Of a DNA stretch of 10,067 bases, positions 1-7,639 are shown one piece after another. The position numbers were made by a program, and so were the translations under genes. The stretch comes from Usnea hakonensis (Eukaryota > Ascomycota > Lecanoromycetes > Lecanorales > Parmeliaceae). The notes beneath the pieces are model-generated. The model had not been told where the DNA came from. It searched no databases and worked only from the letters and a program-made list of their open reading frames with translations. The stretch's first letter is position 1; each line of letters begins with the position of its first letter. The DNA lies in the NCBI GenBank assembly GCA_013423325.1, contig BLJB01000193.1, positions 1 to 10,067 of the forward strand, in the 5' to 3' direction.

Positions 1-890
1 GGTTTACCTACTTCGCGTTACTATTAGAGGTCTCCCTTATTTAGGCCGTCTATATCTTATAGGAACTACTATAATACTACCCTTACTAGTAGTAATACCG
101 TAGTATTTCTACCCTACTAACTAAGAACCGCTATATTAAGTACTTAGCTATACCTATATTAGGATCTACTTATCTCTCTTTCCGCTTCTAGCTATTAACT
201 ACGTAGAGAGACTTAAACTCTTAGAAGGTATAGAAACTAGTATTAATAAGTTCCTTATACTTAATAGTCTATAATCTTTAAGGGTATCCTATTCGATAGC
301 TAGTAGGCTAATACGTCTACCGGTAGAGACTAGCTTCGGTCTACGCCGCCGATATATAGTAGCTACTAATCGGATAGTTTTTATAAGCGATTTCCCTTAT
401 ATATAATAAGGCGCGATCCTATCTATTTTAGCCTATATCTAGGCCTATCTATATATAGAGTTTACCTATATCGGAACCTAGGTATTAGTATCCCCGCTAG
501 CCTACCCTCGAGCTTATATTAATACCTACTCTAGTACCTAAAGGATACCTATATCGAAATTTCTCTCTCTTAGCTAATAACTACTAGAAGGGACTTAAAC
601 CCTTAAGAGGTAAAGAAAATCGGTCTTAATAATATATCTTTAGGACCGGTATTAACGAGTCTCTAGTAGCTTCTATAGAGCTCCTAAATATACCGCCTAG
701 CCTCTAGCCGATAACTATAGAAATAGACTTAAATTATTAGAGGTATAGCTAATGTGTCTTACTCCCTTAACCTCTTCCTCTAACGCGTTTTAAGTTCTAA
801 ATTATTAGTTAACGCGTCGCGGTTATAATTATACTTTAGATATATATTCCGCGTCTCTCGTAGTAAGGACTTTAGTCGTCGCTATAGTAA
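1..890. other. RIP-saturated relic of unknown origin
   Basis: Positions 1-751 contain no CA and no TG dinucleotide on the + strand, so every CpA on either strand has been lost. C is still common before C, T and G, and the block is visibly richer in C and G than the gypsy relic after it. One + frame through the motif at 190-236 stays readable for a long way if TAA and TAG are taken as former Gln or Trp codons, which hints at a former coding sequence. A - frame is also fairly open, so the strand is not decided. I do not recognise a family. The first TG appears at about 753. The block ends at the minisatellite. Confidence 0.6.
190..750 (+). repeat. Three degenerate copies of a ~47-bp motif
   Basis: Copies lie at 190-236, 572-618 and 706-750. 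They share the pattern AGCyrATAACTAC, then GACTTAAA, then CTTAgAGGTAtAGaAA. The + translations resemble one another (NYVERLKLLEG, NY*KGLKPLRG, NYRNRLKLLEV), so they may be internal repeats of a lost protein. The copies are 382 and 134 bases apart, which is not a regular array, and they are not all in the same frame. Function is unknown. Confidence 0.45.
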
Positions 891-892
891 GA

Positions 893-1025
893 GCGATAGA
901 AGGAGCGTAAGGAGGGCGATAGAAGGAGCGTAAGGAGGGCGATAGAAGGAGCGTAAGNNAGGAGCGTGAGGAGGGCGATGGAAGGAGCGTGAGGAGGGCG
1001 ATGGAAGGAGCGTGAGGAGGGCGAT
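893..1025 (+). repeat. 23-bp minisatellite, about 5.5 copies
   Basis: The unit is GCGATgGAAGGAGCGTgAGGAGG. Complete units lie at 893-915, 916-938, 975-997 and 998-1020, with partial units around the NN at 958-959 and a last GCGAT at 1021-1025. Units left of the NN read ATAG and GTAA where those on the right read ATGG and GTGA. This is the G-to-A change expected from RIP, so the left copies are mutated and the right copies are not. The array joins directly onto the truncated gypsy relic. Confidence 0.9.
958..959. other. Ambiguous bases (NN) inside the minisatellite
   Basis: Two undetermined bases interrupt the 23-bp periodicity. The unit to the left stops after GCGTAAG and the one to the right resumes inside a unit at AGGAGCGTGAGG. 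The NN coincides with the switch from RIP-mutated to unmutated units. It probably marks a collapsed or joined assembly position, so the true number of copies is unknown. Confidence 0.8.
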
Positions 1026-1027
1026 CA

Positions 1028-2259
1028 GGCCTTTATCTTAATATTAATAAATATAACTTTTATATTATTTAGATAAAGTATCTAGATCTAATTACTACTA
1101 CTAATAGAGTAGAAATAGACTTAAAAAAAATTAATACTATTACTTAATAGAAAGAGCCGAGATATATAAGAAACATATAAGTATTTCTAAAATTTATAAA
1201 CTTCTATTATAAATTTATTTTAAAATATTTAAAAATTATAGTTCTATTTATTAATCTTATCTATAAGAAGATAAAGGGGAGCTTTATATATCTATAATCC
1301 CCTAAAAGTCTAAAATAAAAATTATTTAATATATTAAAAAAAGTATTTATAATAGCTTTTATATTTATATATTTTAATCTAAATAAGAAGATATAGCTAG
1401 AGACTAATACCTCTAATTATATTATTACTATAGTATTATCTTAAGAGGATATAAAAAGAATATTAAGACTAGTTACTTTCCTTTCTAAAAAGATATCGCT
1501 AATAGAATATAATTATAATATTTATAATAAAGAACTTATAACTATTATAAAAATATTTAAAAAATAGTACTTAAAATTATCTAATATACTAATTAAGAAT
1601 TCTATCTCTATTATCTTAGACTATAAAAATCTCTAATACTTTATAAGTTCTAAATAACTAAATATTAGATAAATAAGATAGACTAAATTCCTTATAAATT
1701 TTAATTTTAGAATTATATATTATTTTAGAAAATAGAGTACTAAGCCCGATAATCTAATATATAAAGTAGAAGATCTATTAGAGGATTTAAATAATAATTA
1801 AACCCTATTTCGAAACTAGATAGTATTTAAAGATAAAAACCTTAATCTAAAAATTAATAATATAGTAAAACTCGCCTCTTTTCTATTAAATAAAATAGAG
1901 TACTATATTATCGAACTAGCTATATTAATTTACAATTTTAGCGAATAAGATAATACTAATAATAAGGAGTTAATTAAAGAATCTCTACTATTATCGGCCT
2001 TAAATAAATCTTCTTAAGAGGAGTTATTAGAAGAATTAATAGAAATTTCTATTACTAAAATATTAGAATTAATATTTTAGGGGGAACTAGTATAATAGAT
2101 TTATAATATAAATAAAGATAATAAATTAGTTTAAAAAATTATATAAGTAAAATTATTAGATAAGAGAAAAATACTTACTAAGTTAATTAAAAAATATAAT
2201 ATACGAGTAGAGCTTAGAGACTATTAAATCTATATAAATATATTATATATAAATAATTA
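1028..2259 (+). pseudogene. Ty3/Gypsy pol relic: C-terminal RT and RNase H
   Basis: This is the first part of a chromovirus-type Gypsy polyprotein killed by RIP. One frame (codons starting at 1034, 1037 and so on) runs from the minisatellite to the retroposon at 2260 with no indel; all stops are TAA or TAG. The RT thumb and connection region is recognisable: KYLGLIITT-like at about 1075, then FLGFxNFYRRFI-like at 1180-1230 and KDKGSFIY-like at about 1270. RNase H follows. ETDAS is now ETNTS (Asp to Asn at 1406-1408), then come PVTFLSKK at about 1475, the NYNIYDKEL-like motif at 1510-1545, DHKNL-like with Asp kept at 1619-1621, and the ADALSR-like Asp at 1748-1750. Gag, protease and the RT palm with YxDD are missing, so the element is 5'-truncated. 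The stretch 1800-2259 is the linker towards integrase. Confidence 0.9.
2245..2259. repeat. Target-site duplication, left copy (retroposon copy 1)
   Basis: This 15-bp sequence (ATATATAAATAATTA) recurs exactly at 2913-2927, on the other side of the retroposon. Removing the insert plus one copy of the repeat leaves the gypsy pol frame continuous. One or two bases may be chance overlap with the tail. Confidence 0.85.
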
Positions 2260-2394
2260 CGCACGGGTATACCCGAAAACGAGAGGATACCAGCTTAGGG
2301 TCCTGAGGACTAGAAAACGAGGAGAACACTTCACTATAACCTCGCGAAAGCCGAAAGCTCCGCCCTGATCTAGATACGAATAGAGAAGATCGGG
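2260..2394 (+). other. Structured, RIP-spared 5' leader of the retroposon
   Basis: This leader is present only in copy 1. Self-complementary elements follow each other: palindrome GGGTATACCC at 2265-2274; GTCC-TGA-GGAC at 2300-2310; CGAGG at 2318-2322 with CCTCG at 2340-2344; and CCTGATC at 2364-2370 with GATCGGG at 2388-2394 (one G-U pair). The retained CA and TG contrast with the rest of the element and with the flanking gypsy. It may be the 5' UTR or promoter of the retroposon. Confidence 0.55.
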
Positions 2395-2912
2395 CTAGTA
2401 TAGTTCCTCTTCCGTCGTAAGGTCCCGGGTATCTATATAGCTAGCTACAAATATAGCTAGTCGAAATAGAATACTAAATATATTCTTATCTTCTATCTGA
2501 GGCTAAGATAATTTAGACTAGTACTTCTAGAGTCCGTAGGAACTAGTAATCTACGGAGAATACTAATTACTCTAAGAGGGGCGAGGGCGTTAACTAGATA
2601 ACTAATTTAATCTAGCCTCCTAGGCTAATATTCTCTAGTAAAAGACTAGTTATATAAAGATAGAGTAACCTAAAGGATACTAGTATTAATATAAAAGGGG
2701 TAGAGGAATACGAGCGTAAGAGGTATTAAGCGATAGTAGTTAAAAATAGTATATAGACTTAAAATAGTAGAGATAAATAGGAGTACGGTAAGGTTTTTTA
2801 CTCTAGTAGTAGTAATACTATAAAGGTTTCCCTTATATTATTATTATAGAGCTTCCTATAATTATCTTTTATATAGTTAGATAGATACGAGTATGAATTC
2901 CAATCTAATCCA
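2260..2912 (+). mobile_element. SINE-like retroposon, copy 1 (full length, ~653 bp)
   Basis: This non-autonomous retroposon is inserted in the gypsy pol relic between RNase H and integrase. The 3' end is a short tandem tail, CCAATCyAATCCAA, and the 15-bp flanking duplication (2245-2259 and 2913-2927) is of the size left by target-primed reverse transcription. No coding frame is evident. The first ~120 bases keep many CA and TG dinucleotides and can form a row of hairpins. From about 2395 the copy is RIP-mutated, for example TAGTATAG where copy 3 has TGGCACAG. The four copies align over the 3' part. It could be a SINE or the non-autonomous derivative of a LINE. I cannot name the family. Confidence 0.8.
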
Positions 2913-2927
2913 ATATATAAATAATTA
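2913..2927. repeat. Target-site duplication, right copy (retroposon copy 1)
   Basis: Exact repeat of 2245-2259, directly after the CCAAT tail. The gypsy frame resumes with the codon at 2926-2928. Confidence 0.85.
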
Positions 2928-3960
2928 ACTTTTTATACTAAATATATTAGAGTTATATATATATATTATTAAAGAAATTTATAATTTCCTCTTAAAAAGA
3001 TACGTAGAATAATTATTAACTTATAATTAACTAAATACTTACTACTTTTAATTTTATATAACTAACTTAGTAGCCCGCTATATAAAAAGTTACTTCGTCT
3101 ATAAAAGGTTAAAGATATATCGCGAAAGAAAATAAGAACTTTTAAAACTACTTTTAATTCTAAAATAATATTAATATAATATCTTAATAGACTTTATTAT
3201 ATATCTATCTATTTATATAAGATATAAAAGGGAGTATAAATATATTATAATAATAGTTAATTATCTATTAAAAAAGAAGAAGTTTATTCTAATAGACTTA
3301 TTAGAAGTAGAAGTAGTAGTATAGACTTTTTTTAAATAGATATAGAGAGAGAAAAAATATCCTTTTTCTATTATCTCTAATAAAGGTACTTAATTTATAT
3401 TATACTTCTAGAAATATTTATATTAATATATTAATATAGTAATTAAGTTATCTACTATCTTTTACTCTAAAATAGATAGATAGATTAAGAGTATAAATAT
3501 AATATTAAAATAATATATTCGAGCGTATATTAACTATAATTAGAATAACTAGATCGACTATCTACTAATTATAGAATTCGAAACTAATTTAGATATAAAT
3601 ATATTATCTAGACTAGCGCTATTTCTAGTAATTAAAGATTATATATTATATTTAAAACTTAAACCCCTAATACTATTAGATCTAGATATAACTTAAAGAG
3701 CTAAAAGAGATATTATATTTATAAATATATTTATTAATAAAATCAATAATATAAAAGAATATCTTAGAAACTAATTAAAATAGTTTTAGATATTATAGAA
3801 GAAATAGGTAGATAAATATAGAATCCCTATATTAGAACTTAAGGTAGGAGATATAGTTATACTTAATTAAAAGAATATTAAGATAAATTAGCCTAGTAGA
3901 TCTTTAGATTGTAAAAATTTAAAACTATTTAAAATTATTAAAATACTTAATAATATAGTC
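2926..3960 (+). pseudogene. Ty3/Gypsy pol relic: integrase
   Basis: This continues the same frame as the upstream pol part once the retroposon is excised. In order: a zinc-binding N-terminus (LYVPexLR...IIKEIHD-like, about 2945-3010) with its His codons RIPed; a linker reading VARYIxSCxVCKRxKxYR-like at about 3068-3120; and the catalytic core from (M)DFI at about 3187. The first catalytic Asp is intact at 3190-3192. The second is Asn at 3379-3381 (SDRGTQF now SNKGT*F). The Glu is Lys at 3487-3489 (DGQTE now DR*IK). The spacing of 62 and then 35 residues between them is the classical D,D35E of retroviral-type integrases. A GPY/F-like module, LGPFKI now LKLFKI, lies at about 3917-3940. All stops I read here are TAA or TAG and I see no frameshift. 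The protein cannot be functional. Confidence 0.9.
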
Positions 3961-4330
3961 TACGAACTCGACCTTTTATTAGTAATAAAAGGTTTATATC
4001 TAGTTTTCTATCCTTAGCTTCTCTATCTAGATAATAATAATCTATTATCTAGATAATATATCCTTTTACTACCCCCTATTAAACTTATAAAAGATATTTA
4101 TAAGATTTAAAAGATTATAAATTTCTATATTAATAAGAGATAAAAAGATCTTATTACTAATAAAAAGGGCTTTCTTAAATATAAAGTCTTATAGATAAAC
4201 TATCTAGATCTATGAAACTAGGAACCCTTTATAAATATTACTAGAAGTATAGATCTTATTACTAATTTCTACTATTTTTATCCTAATTTACTAAGACTAT
4301 ATAAATCGTTTAAGAAACTTATAAAATAGG
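3961..4330 (+). pseudogene. Ty3/Gypsy pol relic: chromodomain tail
   Basis: This is the C-terminal end of the same polyprotein in the same frame. After a VYELDLP-like and HPVFHPxLLHLDNNN-like stretch (3957-4040), a chromodomain-like segment runs from about 4085 to 4290. It reads DLITNKKGFLKYKVxW, INYxDP, WEPF, then ITDFHHFHPNLxRP-like, with RIP changes. In chromoviruses this domain steers integration to heterochromatin. The single in-frame TGA of the polyprotein is at 4213-4215; the other stops are TAA or TAG. The natural stop may be the TAG at about 4327. Confidence 0.75.
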
Positions 4331-4545
4331 CCCTATTACTAATAATACTTATCGCTAAAAGTATATAGATATATAAGAGCGTCTATACTATATTAGAATA
4401 TTAAATTATTAGTACTCTTTTTAATATAAATTAGAATTATCTTTCCGCCTAAGAATATTCCTCTAATATATAGGTTAAATATATATATTTAATTATTTAT
4501 AACTATTTAGACCTTAATAATTTATTATTATAAGAGCTCCGGTTT
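4331..4545. other. Gypsy 3' untranslated stretch
   Basis: AT-rich RIPed sequence between the end of the chromodomain frame and the polypurine tract. I see no further domain or gene in it. Confidence 0.5.
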
Positions 4546-4797
4546 AGAAGGGAGAAGTAGTATTATAGTTCTATAACTACTTTTCTTTTTCTCTAGTATT
4601 TTATATTAGAATGTAGAAGAACTTTACGAATTTCTTTTCAAGGCTTCGCCTAGTCTAATTAGGCTTAGCTTAGCCCTACGACTAGTTTCGCGAACTCTAG
4701 TACCTATAATTATAATTACTCTTTCTTCTATATAGTTAAATTCTCGTTTATACTAATATCCAAATACTATTACTCGGTTTATTATTCGGTTCCCTAA
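4546..4797 (+). mobile_element. Polypurine tract and 5' part of the gypsy 3' LTR
   Basis: A purine run, AGAAGGGAGAAG, at 4546-4557 lies where plus-strand priming would occur. It is followed by TAGTATTATAG, plausibly a RIPed TGxTGTTACAG, at the expected LTR start (4558-4563). The inverted repeat TTATAG-TT-CTATAA at 4563-4576 sits at this edge. The segment 4605-4700 keeps some TG and CA and contains GCCTA...TAGGC self-complementarity. The LTR is cut off by retroposon copy 2. No second LTR is visible to delimit it, so its length is unknown. Confidence 0.55.
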
Positions 4798-5273
4798 TAG
4801 CTAGCTATAAATACGGCTAGTTAAAATAGAATACTAAATATATCTTTATCTTTTATTTAAGGCTAGAATAATTTAGACAAGTATTTCTAAAATCTATAGA
4901 AACTAGTAATTTATAGAGAATATTAATTACTCTAAAGGGCGTAAGGGCGTTAATTAAATAACTAATTTAGTCTAGTCTTCTAGACTAGTATTTTCTAATA
5001 AAAAACTAATTATATAGAGGGGGAGTAGTCTAAAGGGCGCTAGTATTAATATAGAGAAAATAGAGGGGTACGAGTATAAAGGGTACTAAGCGGTAATAGT
5101 TAAAAATAATATATAGATTTAAAACTATAAAAATAAGTAGAAATATAATAAGATTTTTTACCTTAGTAGTAGTAATACTATAAAGATTTTCCTTATACTA
5201 TTATTATAGAGATTCCCATAATTATCTTTTATATAGTTAGATAGATATAAGTATGAATTTCAATCTAATTTAA
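4798..5273 (+). mobile_element. SINE-like retroposon, copy 2 (5'-truncated)
   Basis: It aligns with copy 1 from TAGCTAGCTA (2438 in copy 1) to the tail, in the same orientation, and lacks the first ~178 bases. It is the most heavily RIPed copy: even the tail reads TCAATCTAATTTAA. It sits between the gypsy LTR and an unrelated relic. I find no convincing target-site duplication, unlike copies 1 and 3, so one flank may have been lost or rearranged. Confidence 0.85.
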
Positions 5274-5279
5274 TATATC

Positions 5280-5590
5280 TTTTTTATAATACTATATTAA
5301 TAGCTATTATAGTAGATTCTTTAAATCTTATAATTAGTAATATAGATTATTTATTAATACTACTATTAAATTTAGTAAATTTTTTTTCTATAGTAGATAT
5401 TTTTATAATCTACTATTTTAAAATAATATTTTATAAGCTTATCTATAGATTTTTTTAAATAATATTTATATCTTTAACTTTAATAAGATCTTTAATATAT
5501 TTAATAAATAAATAGATATTATAAAAATATATTTCTTTTCTAGTATATTTAATTATTAATCTAGTCTTTAAAGATTTATTATTATATTAG
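5280..5590 (-). pseudogene. Unidentified short coding relic
   Basis: On the - strand one frame stays readable over about 100 codons if TAA and TAG are taken as former Gln or Trp. It gives a Leu/Lys/Gln-rich, probably helical sequence (for example LEKKYIFIISIYLLN, then ILFKKIYRQAYKILFQ after substituting Q). I recognise no family. Its upstream side faces the inverted-repeat island at 5601-5718 and its downstream side is cut by retroposon copy 2. It could be a fragment of a DNA transposon, but nothing proves that. Confidence 0.35.
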
Positions 5591-5600
5591 TATATATAAA

Positions 5601-5718
5601 GAGCTAACCGCCAAGACGCTACTAATCATATGTGGAGCTAATTAAAAACCTGGCCTTATTTCCTATTTGGGACTCTTGGCGCTAAGTTAGCACGGCGAAA
5701 AAAGTGGCCGCGACCACT
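5601..5718. repeat. RIP-spared island with imperfect inverted repeat
   Basis: GCTAACCGCCAAGA at 5603-5616 is matched in inverse orientation by 5674-5691 (reverse complement GCTAACTTAGCGCCAAGA, with a 4-base insertion). The near-palindrome AGTGGCCGCGACCACT follows at 5703-5718; its one mismatched pair (C against A) fits a single C-to-T or G-to-A change. Several CA and TG are kept, in contrast to both flanks. It could be a transposon end or a small foldback element. No coding is seen. Confidence 0.5.
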
Positions 5719-5882
5719 AAAATCCTTTTCTACTAAAAAGACTTATAATTATAATAACTTTATTCCCTATAAATATAATCTTTTATATAAACTCTATAAT
5801 TAGAGACCGTCTCTTACGCTTTCTAACCCTATAAAAATTATTAAAATCGGTTAAGTATACGTGCCTATATAATTTTTTAAAA
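5719..5882. other. AT-rich spacer without recognised features
   Basis: I see no gene, repeat or structure here that I can support. There is a little non-RIPed sequence at about 5855 (ATACGTGCC). Confidence 0.4.
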
Positions 5883-5888
5883 GATTTA

Positions 5889-5942
5889 CCCCCCGGAGGA
5901 CCCCCGGAGGGAGGGGGGTTCTAGGGGGTCTCCCCCTAGGAA
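5889..5942. repeat. GC-rich tandem repeat and perfect hairpin
   Basis: CCCCCGGAGGA (5890-5900) and CCCCCGGAGGG (5901-5911) are an 11-bp tandem. The C run at 5889-5894 can pair with the G run at 5913-5918. A perfect hairpin, CTAGGGGG-TCT-CCCCCTAG, lies at 5921-5939. The G tracts on + (5908-5928) are near a G-quadruplex pattern. This is the most GC-dense spot in an otherwise AT-rich window. Function is unknown. Confidence 0.75.
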
Positions 5943-6030
5943 TTTAAAAAGGTAAAGTAGTACTAAATAAACCCCCTAGAGAACTTTCACACCAGAAATA
6001 ACTTTCAAATAAAACTATTATTTAGGACCG

Positions 6031-6062
6031 AGTATCACGAAATTTTTTCGTGGGCCTATACT
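6031..6062. repeat. Perfect hairpin CACGAAA-TTT-TTTCGTG
   Basis: The 7-bp stem is 6036-6042 against 6046-6052 with a TTT loop. It is extended by AGTAT (6031-6035) pairing with ATACT (6058-6062) across a GGCCT bulge. It lies in a segment (5985-6065) that keeps several CA and TG. It may belong to the same unmutated unit as the GC-rich hairpin about 90 bases upstream. Confidence 0.7.
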
Positions 6063-6556
6063 TGTATAGAATTAAAGAATTTAAAATCTATAGAGTTCTA
6101 TCTTAATATCTATAATTATTTATTACTAGAAATATTTAATATTTTTAATAATCTTAGATTACTCTATAATTTAATTTTATTTAAAAGTCCTTATTTTCCT
6201 TATTATAGTAGATATATCTATATATAATAAGTAATAGTATTATTAATAATAATATTTATATTAATATTTCTAAGCTAAAGATTCTAAATATTTATTATTA
6301 TAAAGGTTCTAGTAATAAATAGAAAGATACTTCTAAATATAAATATTAGATTACTAGATTTATAGCTTAGTAAAGATTATATAATAATAAATAATATAGT
6401 TTTTAATAAAATAGAAGTTATTTCTATAAATAGAGATTTATAATATTAAAAATAATATCTAATTTCTAATAATATTTTTAGATTATATATTTAGTTTTAA
6501 AATATTCTAAAAGATTACTATAATTACTTTAATATAATATTCTAATTAATAAAATA

Positions 6557-6570
6557 TAGTAGTTTATCTT
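6557..6570. repeat. Target-site duplication, left copy (retroposon copy 3)
   Basis: TAGTAGTTTATCTT is repeated exactly at 7100-7113 across the retroposon. The offset of 543 bases is a multiple of three, so excision leaves the + relic frame intact. The last one or two T may belong to the tail. Confidence 0.85.
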
Positions 6571-7099
6571 GGATTGGATTGGAATTCATACTCGTGTCTA
6601 TCTAACTATATGAAAGATAATTACGGGAAGCTCTATAGTAATAATATAAGGGAAACCTTTATAGTATTACTATTACTAAGGTAAAAAACCTTACCGTACT
6701 CCTACTTATCTCTACTATTTTAAGTCTATATATTATTTTCGACTACTATCGCTTAGTACCTTCTACGCTCGTATTCCTCTACCCCCTTTATATTAACGCT
6801 AGTATCCCTTAGGTTATTTTACCCTTATATAACTAGTCTTTTACTAGAGAATATTAGCCTAGGAGGCCGAATTAAATTAGCTATCTAATTAACGCCCTCG
6901 CCTCTCTTAGGGTAGTTAGTATTCTCCGTAGATTACTAGTTCCCGCGGACTCTAGAAGTACTAGTCTAAATTATTCTAGCCTCGGATAGAAGATAAGGAT
7001 ATATTTAGTATCCTATTTTAGCTAGCCGTATTCGCAGCTAGCTATATAGATACCCGGGACCTTGCGACGGAAGAGGAACTGTGCCAGCCCGATCTTCTC
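6571..7099 (-). mobile_element. SINE-like retroposon, copy 3 (5'-truncated, ~529 bp)
   Basis: Inverted relative to copies 1 and 2. It starts on + with the tail complement GGATTGGATTGG and ends near CTTCTCT, equivalent to about position 2382 of copy 1, so it lacks about 120 bases of the 5' end. The 14-bp flanking duplication shows the truncation is original, as expected from incomplete reverse transcription. RIP is lighter near its 5' end (GAACTGTGCCAGCCC at 7077-7091 is unmutated, where copy 1 is mutated) and near the tail (CATACTCGTGTC). Confidence 0.88.
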
Positions 7100-7113
7100 T
7101 AGTAGTTTATCTT
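7100..7113. repeat. Target-site duplication, right copy (retroposon copy 3)
   Basis: Exact repeat of 6557-6570, adjoining the truncated 5' end of copy 3. Confidence 0.85.
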
Positions 7114-7639
7114 AATTTAACTAAATAGTAATTATCTTAAAGTAAGAGTAATAGTTTATAATATATATAATAATAATAATAATATCTTATAGAATCTTAT
7201 AACTATAATTAGTAATTTTAATAAAAGTCTAGATTTAATAGATTATATATATAAGTTATATAGAGATTCTAGTAGTAGCTATAATAATAAATATTAGATT
7301 AATAATTTCTAGTAATAGTAAGATTTATTTAAAATAGACTTTCTAAAAAGTAATAAAATAATTAAAATAGTTTTTTAAATAAATAATAAAGTAAAGTTTA
7401 ATAAAATTAATAAAAAATTAATAGATTTCTAAATAGATAGCGGAAATAAAGAATTAATTTAGAGAACTAGATCTAATATCTTAAAAAAAATTAATATTCT
7501 AAATAATTAATAATACTTATAATATAATAACTAAAAGTATTACTACTACTATTAGATAGTAATAATAGTAATAATAATAATAATAATAGTTATAAATAAA
7601 TATATAGAATATAAATAATATAAAGTCTAAAAAGAAAGA

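Noticed and set aside
2300..2345. Hammerhead ribozyme
   Set aside because: CUGANGA and GAAA are present but only three bases apart, with no stem II and no proper cleavage triplet.
2392..2436. tRNA-like internal pol III promoter (A box TGGCACAGTTCC in copy 3, B-box-like GGTCCCGGGTATC)
   Set aside because: The A-box-like part is good only in part, the B box is poor, and the site lies ~135 bases inside the full-length element, so a tRNA origin is not supported.
2371..2912. Solo LTRs in place of a SINE-like element
   Set aside because: Copy ends are not fixed at the 5' side, duplications are 14-15 bp and not 4-6 bp, and the 3' end is a short tandem repeat.
6036..6052. Bacterial-type intrinsic terminator
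   Set aside because: It has a stem and T run, but the window is clearly fungal and the T's are the loop and arm of the hairpin, with no gene ending nearby.
7555..7600. Functional microsatellite locus
   Set aside because: The ATA/AAT runs lie inside AT-saturated RIPed sequence, where such triplets arise easily.
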